Assembly (NCBI GenBank): GCA_039619475.1
Contig: CM077115.1
Location: 517,224,815 to 517,288,814, forward strand
Length of the DNA: 64,000 nt
Origin: Icerya purchasi
Taxonomy: Eukaryota; Arthropoda; Insecta; Hemiptera; Monophlebidae
Reading direction: 5' to 3'
In this document: positions 49,040-60,800 of the stretch, piece by piece
Position numbering within the stretch: position 1 is the stretch's first letter
Layout: every line of letters begins with the position of its first letter
Translations under genes and position numbers: made by a program
The notes under the pieces: model-generated
Databases searched by the model: none
The model's input: the letters and a program-made list of their open reading frames with translations, nothing else
What the model was told of the DNA's origin: nothing

Positions 49040-49927
49040 GGTAATGTTATTTATACTTAAATTTGAAATAGTTACTCAACTATTGTAGTTTACTGTTAGT
49101 AGTGAAGAAGATATTCTCTTAAATGTGTAATTATGGGAGATGGCCGTGTGAATTCAAAGTGATGGCTGTGTGAGGTCTGTTTAGTTGAGCGAAGCTTTTG
49201 TGTGTTAGATCACGACAGGTAAGTTATAGAAAAATCCGATAATCTAAACGTGAAACGGAAGGACTATTTTTTGTTAGACGACGCTAAACATGTTTCCCAA
49301 AGAAAGATCTTTACATAAATATAATTCCAGAAAAAACAGAAAGTTTTTTTATTAATTTTCAAGTACAGATTTAAACAAGTATTATTAATACGCGGACAAA
49401 GCCGTGTGGATAATAGGAAGCAAAACTGGAAACCGTTCGAGTAAAGTTCGTTCGTCTGAAATAAACGAGCAACATAAATGAGAAAACTGTATTTTTAATA
49501 TTTGCTACGAATCGGGGGGGGGGGGGGTGTTATTTATACATAAATTTGAAATACTTAACTATTGTAGTAATAAATTAATTTTTTATAAAATGGGTTAAAA
49601 AATACGAGTTAAGAAAAACTATTCTTTTAAATGTGTTGTAATTATGGGAGATCGACGAGTGAATAATTCAGCCCGTTCAAAATGATGACTCTGTGTTTAG
49701 TCGAGCGAAAATTTTTGTACAGAAAAGTTACAGAAAAATCGACCATCTTTAATTAAACGTGAAAACCAGTTTTCGTTGGACTGTGATAAACATGTTTCTC
49801 CAAAAAGGGAGAAAGAATCTTCACATAACAATTATAGTTAAAACACAAAACGTTTTTTTATGAATTTCCAAGTACAGATTTAAACGGTTGTTGTATACAC
49901 GAGTGAAGCCTCGGGTAACACAGCTAG
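49040..49927 (+). mobile_element. Helitron-like non-autonomous repeat, two diverged units
   Basis: Two roughly 400-bp units lie in direct tandem (about 49040-49440 and 49520-49927). They share TGTTATTTATAC, AATTATGGGAGAT, AACATGTTTC and TTTCAAGTACAGATTTAAAC-type blocks. The second ends GAAGCCTCGGGTAACACAGC, then CTAG followed by T. A CTRR 3' terminus inserted before T, preceded by a GAAGCC..GGG.AACA.CTAGT segment, is what non-autonomous Helitrons of insects look like. No Rep/helicase is encoded. The left boundary is approximate. Confidence 0.6.
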
Positions 49928-49954
49928 TAAATTTATAAAACAACTTCCTCGGTT

Positions 49955-50340
49955 TTTTTTTTTTTTTTTACTTAGTTTGTCCGCTAAGACATTAATGCAA
50001 GAACTGTGAATATAGGGGGATGGGGATGGGGATGATTGGGGGGGGGGGATAAATTAACAGAAACAGAAGGAAATGAAAGAATATAAGAGGCACCGATAAA
50101 AGGCGGTAGGGAAATACCAAGGCACAGTAGAGAAGAGTAGAAGGACGATTTTAGGAAAAGCCGGGCATTCAAATAAAACACGAGGTATTAAAAGTAATTA
50201 GAAAGAGGTGAAAAGTACCGAATGGTATAGATGAGAGAAGATAAAAACCGAAAGAAAATGATGCAGGGACTCTCGGATACGTTTCGAATAAAATTAAATG
50301 GTATGCTAGGGGTTAGAGAGTAAAAACTTCAGCGCATCGT
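49955..50340 (-). mobile_element. LINE 3'-end fragment, reverse orientation
   Basis: On the minus strand it reads CTGCATCATTTTCTTTCGG, CTACTCTTCTCTACTGTGCC, TTATCGGTGCCTCTTATATT and finally CTAAGT plus an A-run (the T-run at 49955-49969 on the + strand). These blocks are shared with 36340-36560. No domain is retained. Confidence 0.62.
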
Positions 50341-51295
50341 CATGAAAGGTACAAAAAAATCACAGATCGGTTTCATCAACTCTTTTTGTGTTTCCGTACT
50401 TTTAAAGCTCTGAATGGGCAGACAAATTTTTAATTTTTTGCAGATTTTTCATACTTTTGGTATTCCCAATTGGGCGGAACGACTTTAAATTCTTTTTTAC
50501 ACGTCTAAAAATCACGAGGTAAAGATGCGGTATTGTTTAATTATAAGAGGCCAGTTAACCAGCGCGTATATATGTATGTATATACCAAACAAAGAGTTAA
50601 GCATGCAAGGGGGGAAAAGATGATTAAAGAAAAACTTCGATTACACGGTATCATTTTTAACATTTAACTGCCCCATGAGCACAGATCTCTGTACAACTAG
50701 AATGTACAAATCGGTTGTCGCGACGCTAGACTATGACTTGTAGGAGAGATTTTGATAATTTGCGATTTATTTTTAGAAAATTTACGGTTTAAAACTTATA
50801 AAAAAAACAAAATAAAAAAAATGACGTCAATTATCGCGAAATTAATCAGGAATAATTTTATTTCCAACGAAAATATACGCGCGCTTTTTACATTTTTCAT
50901 AAACAGATGATAAAAAATAAACGGATTTTCTTCAGATTTCCGCGTTGTGCAGATATTATTAAATGAAACGATTTCTTTCTTTTTTATCGTTCACCAGATT
51001 TCTGCTTTTCTTTTTCACATGCCCAGACTGCGGTCGTTGAAAAGATTTGCTGCAGTCGACAAGTGTACCTTTAAAAATATTGAAATTTTTAAAATTGTTA
51101 AGCGCCTATCGCGGTGTTTTTGGGAAAATTTCGAAATATAGATTTTATAATCAAAATTTCGAATCGGTTTTGGGTTTTAGTGGTTTTTTTGACTTCCGAA
51201 CGAAACAAAAAAGTTTATCAAGTGTATGTTGGTTAATTTTTAATAAAAATCACGGTATTTATAAATGTTTTTATTTAAATCTCTTAGCTTTGCAG

Positions 51296-51337
<42 letters not shown>

Positions 51338-52227
51338 CTGAAAACGGTAAATTAATTTAAAAAAAAAAAAAAAAAAGGTCTTTTTGGCTCTATAATAATC
51401 AGAATCTGAACTATATTTTCTCTATCGGTAAGAGTTGTTAAGAGAAGAAGATAAAGAAACTTGAAAAAAAAAAAATACTACTTTGCTCTTTTTAATTTTC
51501 GTTTTTAGTTCGAATTTTATTTTAAAAAGGGTATCGCTGGTCGGATTGCTTTTTGTTATTTATCAGTTTTGGAAATGAAACAAAATTTATTTTATAAGAA
51601 TTTTAAGAAATACCTTAAGAAATGAAAATAGTTTCTCTTTGTAAAAGAGATACAAAACAAACATTGAAAAGATACAAGTTCAAAACAGATTTATTACAAA
51701 ATATAATGATAATAAATGTCCCGCGTTTTTTTTTTTTGTTAAATATGCCGGTACTAGACGAAGTAAATTCCTAAACAGCAGCGTGTTGGAAGTTAAAGTC
51801 AAAATTATCCGAATTTAAAGGGGGGAGGGGGGGAGCAGTCATCTTTAATTATTCACTAATCAACTATTTTATAAATCGGGAACCATATTACTATGCACAC
51901 GTGTAGAAGTAGATAAATTTTAATAGGTATTGCGCGCCACATCAATTTTAGCGTAGGGTGTCCTACACTCTTAACCTACTGAAGAAAATGGTGTTTATCA
52001 CCTTCTCGGACCTCGTTTCAAAATGGGAACTTACGTTTACACCGATAATACGATTTGATTGTAATTCCACGACGACAAAAATTTATTCTCGAGTAGATGT
52101 ATTTTCAAACAACGCTTACTTATTCCTCCATTTGCATATTTATTTTAATGATTAAATTACTGTTATACGATTACTTTATTATTTAAATTTTTTTTCTTTT
52201 TTTGTTAATTTTGTAAAAATTATAATA
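50341..52227. other. AT-rich non-coding DNA, no gene seen
   Basis: Includes a short block at about 50692-50712 (ACAACTAGAATGTACAAATC) related to the SINE-like element at 9496, and a (TTA)n tract at 51297-51336. No exon was recognised. Confidence 0.5.
51297..51336. repeat. (TTA)n microsatellite
   Basis: About 13 uninterrupted trinucleotide units. Confidence 0.92.
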
Positions 52228-52229
52228 TA

Positions 52230-52358
52230 CAGGGTGCGGCAGCATAACTTCCTTTTTTTTTTTAGAGGGGCCACCATTTCTCTTTAACAAAATTTAATAG
52301 AAAAATAGTGGCCCCTTTAAAAAAAAAAAAAAAAGGAGGTTATGCTGCCGCACCCTGT
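52230..52358. mobile_element. 129-bp mariner-type mini-element (MITE)
   Basis: Nearly the whole element is an inverted repeat. The left arm begins CAGGGTGCGGCAGCATAACT and the right arm is its complement, continuing through the AGGGGCCAC / GTGGCCCCT segment to a small AT loop. TA dinucleotides flank both ends (52228-52229 and 52359-52360), the target duplication of Tc1/mariner elements. Termini are undegraded, so it is fairly recent. Confidence 0.9.
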
Positions 52359-52444
52359 AGCTGCACTAATATTTCTCTATACATCGTGATATTAAACACT
52401 AATACGTAAATGTAGGTGAATACATACTTGTTTGTTATGAATTG

Positions 52445-53126
52445 TATAATAAAGACAAACTAGTAATAACAAACAATATAATAAGGGGGTAAAAATAATT
52501 TACAACAATAAATTAGATAAATACCCCTTGATTAGAAACGTTTTTGGGCATAACCCATCATCAGCTAAAACTAACTTAGTGGAAACTTAAAACACACTGG
52601 AGTGAATATAAGGGGAATACATGTGTCTATACTATAGTAGATACATAGGAGGAACAAAACATAGAAGGTATATAAAAATCAATATAGTGAAATTAATAAT
52701 ACTTAATACAAAATGTAAAATGAAGTAGGAAGAGCTACATAAATAAATATAAAGGTAATATTTTAAATGACCAATTACCAAATAATAAATAATAATTCAC
52801 TTTATAATATAAAAATTTAACTTTAGGCTCCTCCTACTTCATTTTACATTTTGTATTAAGTATTATTAATTTCACTATATTGATTTTTATATACCTTCTA
52901 TGTTTTGTTCCTCCTATGTATCTACTATAGTATAGACACATGTATTCCCCTTATATTCACTCCAGTGTGTTTTAAGTTTTCACTAAGTTAGTTTTAGCTG
53001 ATTATCATACCCGAAAATGTTCCTAAAAATAAGAAGGGGTATTTATCTAATTTATTGTTATAAATTATTTTTACCCCCCCCCCCCCCCTATTATATTGTT
53101 TGTTATTACTAGTTTGTTTTATTATA
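52445..53126. repeat. 682-base long hairpin (two ~290-bp inverted arms)
   Basis: The left arm (52445-52735) and right arm (about 52826-53126) are inverted copies with few differences. For example GTATCTACTATAGTATAGAC in the right arm is the exact complement of a stretch in the left arm. The arms are separated by about 90 AT-rich bases. Visible differences include a G-run in the left arm expanded to a long C-run in the right, and small substitutions near 52545-52560 / 53010-53030. It carries no reading frame. It resembles a foldback or hairpin-type MITE, but I cannot define a target duplication. Confidence 0.9.
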
Positions 53127-55596
53127 CTAAAAAGAAATGTTTCCGCTTTTCTTTGAGAAAGTTCAAACGATTCATTTTGAATTTACCGTCACGATGATTT
53201 TATAACAAATGCGTGTTGTGAATGTTCCTGATTATTCTGTGAAAATTGTAATTTTCCTGAAAATTACACGTAAAAAAACACACATTTGACAAAAAAAAAA
53301 AAAATGGGGGGGGGGGATACGTGCTTGAATAAACGATCGCAGTCGGGGAAATGTGCGCTTACACAAGTAATTTGCAGGTACGTTTCACAAGTTCACTTCG
53401 GCGTTGTCCTCGTCCTATTCGTTGCAACTGATGACGTTTTTTGTGTGTTTTTCATTTTTCATAAACACCGCATTACATTTAACCGGTAATTTTTAACCAC
53501 TCCTGTTCTAGCGTGTTTTGCGTCGTCTATACTGCATCTCCATATTAAAAAAACCTGGCGAAGAGGAAAAATTTTGCTCCACGGCCTTCCGGCTACGTAT
53601 TTCCTGTAATCGTTTGCAGGATGAAACTAAAACTGGGTCTACTACGCATTGTTTTATTACCGCTTACACAATTGGACCAGCGGTCAGCATCGAAGAACAG
53701 GGTATATTTCCTGTGGTATAATTTACCGCACACGCCCAGTAATTCCTCTTACGATTTACGCGTTTCAGAGTTATGTTACTCCTGGGATTTCATTTGTACA
53801 ACCGAGCCACAGCATGCGCACCTTCTTTACCAATTCCCCAGCAACATCAGACGTTTCGATTTCCAGCGCGCAAGTCGGGGCTGCCTTCTTCGTTGATCGC
53901 GTTCTGTATCCGGTAATTTATTCCTCATCGCCCCCCCCCGCGCTCCTAATTTTATACCGCGTGTTACTTTATTAACCGTCCATCAGTCATACGCAGGCCT
54001 AGAACCCCCCCCCCAACGTATATTTACATTTTATCCGGAAAAGTAACGGATGAAAAATGTGAAAAGTAAAAAGGATTTACATTTAACCCCCCTCCCCCGA
54101 ATGAGCATTTCCAACCAGTGATGGGTAAGCTCGCTATTTTTTCACATATGAATCCGAAAAAAACTGAATTGCGGGTTCGCGAGAATTGTAACTCGAAATA
54201 TCCGATGTTTATGATTCAACATCGGTATTGGTTCGCACTGATTGTCGACATACCATATCCACATACAGACCAGTGTTGAGCTAGGTTACGTCAGTTGTTT
54301 CAACAAGTCCCCCCGGAGGTGCCATGAATTTCTCTCATATGTGTCGGGAAATTAATTATTGGCGCCTGCGTCGTTTATTTATTTATTTATTTATTTATTT
54401 TTTTTTTTTTCCCCGCGTCAAATCGTTTAATCGGAAAATTTTTTTAATCGCTATCGTATCGGGGGAAGAACAAAAAATACTTGTATAGGGAAAATATAGG
54501 AAAATCAATTTGATGTTCTAAACTGCAGTATTATATTTCGTTCGTTCGTATAGAGCAGAAAATGAACTGAAATACCTACGGGCAAGTTCAGATATGCACT
54601 GGAGCGCGTTATCCGAGGGGTGTTATGCGCACCACCGTGTGTCTCTATTAACCCTATTACTATTTTAAACAATTTTGCAAATTATACACACGATCTGAAG
54701 TTCGAAGCTTTTCACATTCGTACCGGCGACTCGAAACTACTTTCCGTTTGTTCAGCGTGTAGGCGCATTTGTCCCGTTCGGAATCTATTTTTCCCCCCGT
54801 GACAGATCCCCCTCCCTGGCGGGAGGATTAAAACTAAATCTGCGTTAGTGGTTTGACTGTGTGTCCGTTCATTTTTCGCGGTCTTTCCTTCCAGTTTTTT
54901 GGCGTGTCCTTCACACACATGTTCTGCTCTTCTCCAAAAGCAGCCATCTAGATTCTTATTGGTTTGTACAATCTTTGTCTACATGTGTATCAAGCGGTTC
55001 TCTGTGAGTGAGAAATTTTCCTAAAGTTTCGGAAAGCATCTTCCCGTTTTATTTGTGAAGGAATGATTCGAGCGAGAAAAGTTGTAGACCTAGTCTCGAT
55101 TTGTTGTTCACCTTAATGCTTCGCTAATTATTCGCACTGGAGCTCCCGATTGAACATAACAGGAATAATATCCAATATTATAGTTTCTATAAGCGGAACG
55201 CACGGTTATCACCGCGCTAGGATTGCCGATAATGTGTACATGGAGTTACAACTCCCCGCTGTGGGAGATACGAACCGGCGGATACTCCTTTCGGAGGACA
55301 CCTACTTATCACACTACTCTCTATATCCAATAATCGGCAAGCCTTTAAGTTGGAAAATTAATAAAATTAAACACGCGATAAATAAGGGAAATTTACTGTA
55401 CTAATTAAAAAAGAAATTACATTCTAAAAAAAAGGGGATAAAAACAATTTTGCAAAAACTCCAGGGGGTGAAACTGAAAACTCTCGCTGTGTGGTACCTA
55501 ATTAACACGCTGATTTGATTGTATTAATCGGGTATTTTTGTAAAGAAAAAAGAGAGAAAAAAATTAACCAGTTTACTGTAATGATTTATGTTGCAG
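53127..55596. other. Non-coding DNA upstream of NFI exon A
   Basis: Contains several short frames without domains, an ATTT repeat (54374-54400) and C-runs. Directly before the exon lies a purine-rich stretch and then a TTTACTGTAAT sequence about 25 bases upstream of the acceptor that could serve as branch point. I looked for the preceding NFI exon here and did not find it. Confidence 0.5.
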
Positions 55597-55788
55597 AATG
55601 AAAAGCCGGAAGTGAAACAAAAATGGGCCTCTCGATTGCTGGGAAAACTACGAAAGGATATAACGCAAGAATGCAGAGAAGACTTCGTTCTAAGCATCAC
55701 CGGTAAAAAACCGTCAACCTGCGTCCTATCAAATCCAGATCAGAAAGGTAAAATGAGAAGAATCGATTGTCTCAGGCAGGCCGATAAG
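55597..55788 (+). CDS. NfI: Nuclear factor I, internal exon A (DNA-binding domain, N-terminal half)
   Basis: This is a 64-codon internal exon of an NFI/CTF-family transcription factor, a nuclear protein that binds TTGGC(N5)GCCAA-type sites as a dimer. Starting [20 protein letters not shown], it is readily recognised as NFI, with later blocks [27 protein letters not shown] and CLRQADK. The Cys in IDCLRQ (exon residue 58) corresponds to the first zinc-binding Cys of the SMAD-MH1-like fold described for this family. The exon is bounded by the acceptor TTATGTTGCAG and the donor AAG|GTGAAC, and both joins are phase 0. The frame stays open leftward to 55588, but conservation begins at the acceptor. 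A long (TAA)n repeat starts only 22 bases after the donor. The preceding NFI segment (the lysine/arginine-rich helix upstream of NEKPEV) was not found in the window. Assignment to the family is very firm; the gene symbol follows the insect orthologue name. Confidence 0.97.
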
Positions 55789-55808
55789 GTGAACTTAATA
55801 ACAATAAC

Positions 55809-55810
<2 letters not shown>

Positions 55811-55865
<55 letters not shown>
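55811..55865. repeat. (TAA)n microsatellite beside the NFI exon A donor
   Basis: About 18 units starting 22 bases after the 5' splice site. Less regular AACAATAAC units precede it from about 55798. Confidence 0.93.
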
Positions 55866-55873
<8 letters not shown>

Positions 55874-56229
55874 ATGGTTTTTTCGTAATAGTCTAAACGT
55901 AATTTATGTACTAATTCTATTACCATATCAGTCCTTCATTACCCGGTTATTATCATCATCATTATTGTCAGTCACCTGGTTTTATTCCTTTTTTCCTTAT
56001 TTTGTCTATTATTCGTAATCCCGTTGATTCAGTCCCGTCTCTTTCTATTATCATTTGTTAAGTGTCTTTCTCCTCTTACTCTGTAATGGCTTTTTGTGTT
56101 TTTGAAAAGGTCCGCTGAAAATCTTGTACATATGTGATTACACAGGCGCCCCGCCACAGACGGTTGTCTGTTATTGCAATATAATCCGAATGAAAAATAA
56201 TCTCTGTCCATTCGTAGATTCTATGTAAT

Positions 56230-57500
56230 ATCGTTTCCTTGTTAAACGTCTTCTTGTTCAGTCCTTCCTTTCGATTTATAATAGCTGGCGCTCTACTACT
56301 AGCAAAACCCCTATTACGGAATTTAGTTCACATCGTCTTAGTTCATTTTGGCCTTATCTCCTTCAATAATCTCCCCTATTTTTCCTTCAACTATATTATT
56401 AATCTCTGCCATCCTCCTAAGGTATTTATTCTTCCCTCACTTTTTAAAAACCTCCCCCAAGCCATAATTAAATAGATATTCTAGAGCACTATCACAATTC
56501 CCTATTTACCTCTCATGTTACCATTTACACAGATGGTTCGAGGAGGCCTGGTGGTGCTGATGCTTCCTTCATCCTTCCTGATTTTAACCTATCGGAATCT
56601 TTTCGTCTTCCTTATTTCTGAAACCAATTTTAGGACTGAACCATGCAGATAGATAGGTAGATTGAACGAATTATCGATTATCCTACGTTTTATTATTTTC
56701 ATTTTTCCTCCAATTTTTTTTAATTATCTCTGATTCCTTGAGCGCCCTTCGGGCCATATTTTTCCTCCTTTCTGATCATACGAATATGACATCCGTCGTA
56801 TATAATCACTCGTTCATAATCTTTCCATTCAATTAATATTGATTTAGTGTGTGTGTGTGTACCTGGTCACTCGATCATATTTTGGTAATGGAGCGGCTGA
56901 TATTCTTTGGTACTCGGGTTGCTACTTTTTCTCCCCCCCCCTTTTTTTAAAAGAAATTCCACTATCCTCCTGTTGATATGTAAAGGCTTCTCTATATCAG
57001 ATAACGGTATATCGGATATTTACTTCTTTTTCTAATAATTATTCATTTCATCTGTCTGTTCAGCCTACTCTTCCTCCCTATTTATAGTTTTTCTCTATCG
57101 TATCCCTCTCTTCGATGTTCCGATGTTATTTCCATTGTTCGTATTCGTTTTGGCCATTCTCTGCTGCCTTTCTCTAGATATATGTCGATTGTTTCTAATT
57201 TCCTTTCCACACTGTCCCCTCCGGCCTGATGGTGCAGTTATTTGCAGCGCCGATCATGTGTTCTTCCACAGTGTTCATCTCTTTCTGTGTGGAGCATTTT
57301 GTATTCCTATTTATGTTGAGGCTTCCTGCTCCTTATTGTGCTTCCTATGTTCCTTCCCAAATTAATTATTCCCGCTATTCTGATTGCTTTTTAGCAAAAA
57401 GATTTCTGATCGGATTAAAATATAACCGACTTCTTTCCTTACTATTTGTTCCCGGGTAAAGGTCCTTGCCCCCCCCGCCCCAAAAAAAAAAAAAAAAATT
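56230..57500 (+). mobile_element. Degenerate R1/I-type LINE, RNase H to 3' end
   Basis: This is the most complete LINE copy here. Near 56529-56545 the frame reads IYTDGSRRPGG, containing the catalytic Asp of RNase H. DSLSALRAI follows near 56732-56758, and PGHSIIFGNGAADIL in two frames near 56863-56912. The C-terminal knuckle HCPLRPDGAVICSADHVFFH follows near 57211-57270. It ends GGGTAAAGGTCCTTG, a C-run and poly-A at 57481-57498. Stops and frameshifts are frequent, and no endonuclease or reverse transcriptase is seen, so it is 5'-truncated. An R1/I/LOA-like group is inferred from the presence of RNase H and the C-terminal knuckle. Same orientation as NFI. Confidence 0.8.
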
Positions 57501-57858
57501 ATCTTTAGTAAAACGGACTTAATTTCCCTGCTTCTGTCAAATTGTCTATAAAACACGTTTTTTAGGCTTTTGAAATTTTCACTCGAAACATATATTTTAG
57601 CGACTAAAATTGTATGTCGGAGTAATGATAAACATTTAAATAATCGATATTAAAATTTCACCGCACGTAACTATTAAAAAACTTTATAAAAATTTCGAAA
57701 AATTCGAAAATATCTATTAAAAATGTTTTATTTCGAATAAAAGTTTTTCGTATTCATATATATTTTAGGATCAAAAAAAAATTCTCAAATAATATTTCGT
57801 ATTGTTTGAAAAATTATTCTACATAACGTAAGAATAAATAACTGAATATGAAACACTA

Positions 57859-57859
57859 C

Positions 57860-57893
<34 letters not shown>

Positions 57894-57898
57894 GTATA
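57859..57898. repeat. (TA)n microsatellite
   Basis: AT alternation with single C and G interruptions. Confidence 0.88.
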
Positions 57899-60800
57899 TT
57901 CGCTTCAGCTAATATTGGTTTGTTTATTCAGACCAGGTAGCTAAAAATTAGTATTCACGATGGGACGACAGTGCACCACCGGGCGACTGAGCAGCGTGCA
58001 TGAACGTTCATTTTTAAATTTTACCCGATGATGATAAAAAAAAGTTTTATATACTGGACGACAATATATATTGCCGCCTATTTCATTGTTAGATAATCCG
58101 ACAACGTTTAATTCGATATTGTTTTATTTTTCATAAAAATTACAAATCCGCCACATCGTCTGCGCCCCGTATAAGCAACATTCGGGGGGAAGTGGATCGT
58201 CAATTTTCTATTTTTATAATTCTATATAGTACATATATGTATGTATATATTAATTGATTTTTTTTCTCTTAAAATAACATAGAAAAAAATTTTGCGGACT
58301 ATACTTCCGTTCCTTTGGAAAAGCCTGGTTTATTATTAAATTTCTGTAAATTTTTATACCACTGGAAATTGTTTTTTTTTTTTTTTTTTTTTCATCAATG
58401 GTAACTGAATTATCCGAGAATAATCTTGATCTTATATTTAAAATGCATTTAAAATTTGTTCAAAAATCATCGTGTGTTTTCTTTCTATTCAATTAATTAA
58501 AAGTGAATAAAGTTAACAATCAACGATAAAGGAACATCAATATTACTGTCGATATTAGCTGGTCTGTGTGTTGATTATGACGAATAGATGTGAGAGCAAT
58601 CGGAATTTTTAAAACAAGTTAAGTTTATTCTAATTGAATAATCAGGTACGCGTATAAATCTTCCCATATACGCACTCAAAGTATATACATATATACCCTC
58701 ATGTGTTATTCTGAATGGATTAAGATTTTTTCTTTTTACAATTTCTTTTATTGTGTTATATGTTTATTTAGTTTTTTTTTTGTTGTTTTTTTGTAATTTT
58801 TGTGACGGAATAATATATCAGTAACGAAATATGCGTAATTTCTTTTTTTGAAAACTGCCTATTGTTTCAATTAATAATAAGTACTCGGAATGTGATTTAA
58901 ATTTAAAAGTTGAATACGTAATAATAGAAGTGGCCCACTCAATTTTACAAGGAGAGAAGTCCGATTTCGTCCAACTTTTTTTCCAGATGGCACATGTGGT
59001 ATTCGGAAAAAAAGCAAAAGCTGATTTCGCCAGTTTTTTACGTTAGTCCGTGAAACCCGAGAATAAAGATGGCGAGCTAATACGAGGTGAAATTTTTTTT
59101 TTTTCAAAACTTGTTTACCTAATCCTCAATATGTTTATTCCGTGGCCCCCTCAAAGTAGTCAGTTTGCCCCCCCCCCTCCTCCCCTTGTATACCCTTAGT
59201 CCTTACCGTAGTTTGGAATGTTTGAGGAAACAGTGTGTTGGATGTACGACGACCAGTCGCTAAAAATTCGTTATGAACTCCATATCACTCTCAAAGAAAA
59301 TCGAATTACAAAATTCTCGTTACATTCTGACCACACTTTGTAAATCTTTGAGTCCGGCGTTTAAATCTTGTCAAGTTTTTTTTTTTCTACTTTTTTTTTT
59401 TTTTTTTTTACATGTATAATATAATTCTTATGACAATTTGATATTATTTTAAATATTACATTTTATTATTATTATAAAATAAAAATGATATAAAATTTGA
59501 TGTTTTTAAAAAATTTTAAATTTATTCCCGTTTTCTTTTTTTGTTACCACACGTGTTTTTCCCCCTATTTCCCGAGTTCAGGAAGACACACCGAAAAAGG
59601 AAACAACGTTTTTCAACGATAGATACACGAGATGATACAAGGTATAATCGCAGAGCGGGCTTGAGTCCGTACCTAAAAAAAAAAAAGGCGTTCGAACGGT
59701 GTTTCTGTTAATACGGTGTGACATAAGTGTGTGCACAGAGTATCAAAGGGAGACCGACTACTTCGAAGGGACCATGCGAAACAAACATCAAAGTGATCAA
59801 AATACGTTCAGGGAAAAATTTACAATATTCTCGGTACTACTCTATGATCGCAGTCCGTATTAGCTTGCTAACTTTCAGCTTTCTCAAGTTTAGTAATGCA
59901 AAAATGCGGTGAATTTCGTTTCCACCAGTTACCGAATACTATATGGAAAAAGTTGGAGCAAATAATATCATCGATGGCTCACACTTCTGATTACGCCGTC
60001 GCTACATTTGACACATAAGCTTATCTTACCGAATTTCTTTTATTTCTTTTTGTCTTTTTCGCATATTTCCTGTCCCTAATTATGTATAATTCGTTTATAC
60101 CATTAAACGGGGTGTGTCTAATCACAGTTTGTTCAGAATAATATCTTTCTCATCGATATACGTTTACCAAATGATAAAAGTACACGAGTTTTGCACAACT
60201 AGTATACGAAAATAGAGTTGCTTTTTTAGAATTTTTTCGAAACAATTATAAAAACATTGTTTCTCGGCTTCTTTATTGCTGCATTATTAATGGCAATTCG
60301 CGAATAGACGGAAAAAGTAGCGCGGTTGATGATAAGAGTAATTTAGCGGGGATATTATTTTGATGATAGTGCTAACATTAGCGGGAAATATTACCCTAAA
60401 CCACAGCAAAGGTCATATACCAAAATACCACAACGTGTTCCGCTCGACCTTTACGCTGCGCTGTCTGTATAAATAATAATGCAAAATTCCCCATTTTGTG
60501 TTTTTATAAAGTAAACAATTTACGCGCGACGATCTTTAGCCACGACGACCTGTGTAATTCTTTTATTTCCTTTCTGGGGGTAAACTTCGCGAAGTAAGAA
60601 ATAATTCGAGCGAATAAAATGCGGTGTAGAAAATTACTTCCGGAAGAAGAAGAATTTGCGCCCTTATTAATCTTGCTTTGTGTGTTTTTAGATCCGGTTA
60701 AGATTTTTCTTTATAGCTTTTTGGTTTCATAACCATTATACAACCCCTAGTGTAGACTCAAGACTATACACTTGAGGAACTGATTGTAATATCTTGAGTG

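Noticed and set aside
53518..53975. Possible coding exon from three overlapping plus-strand frames
   Set aside because: All three frames are open over the same bases, none shows a conserved motif, and it does not match the missing NFI segment.
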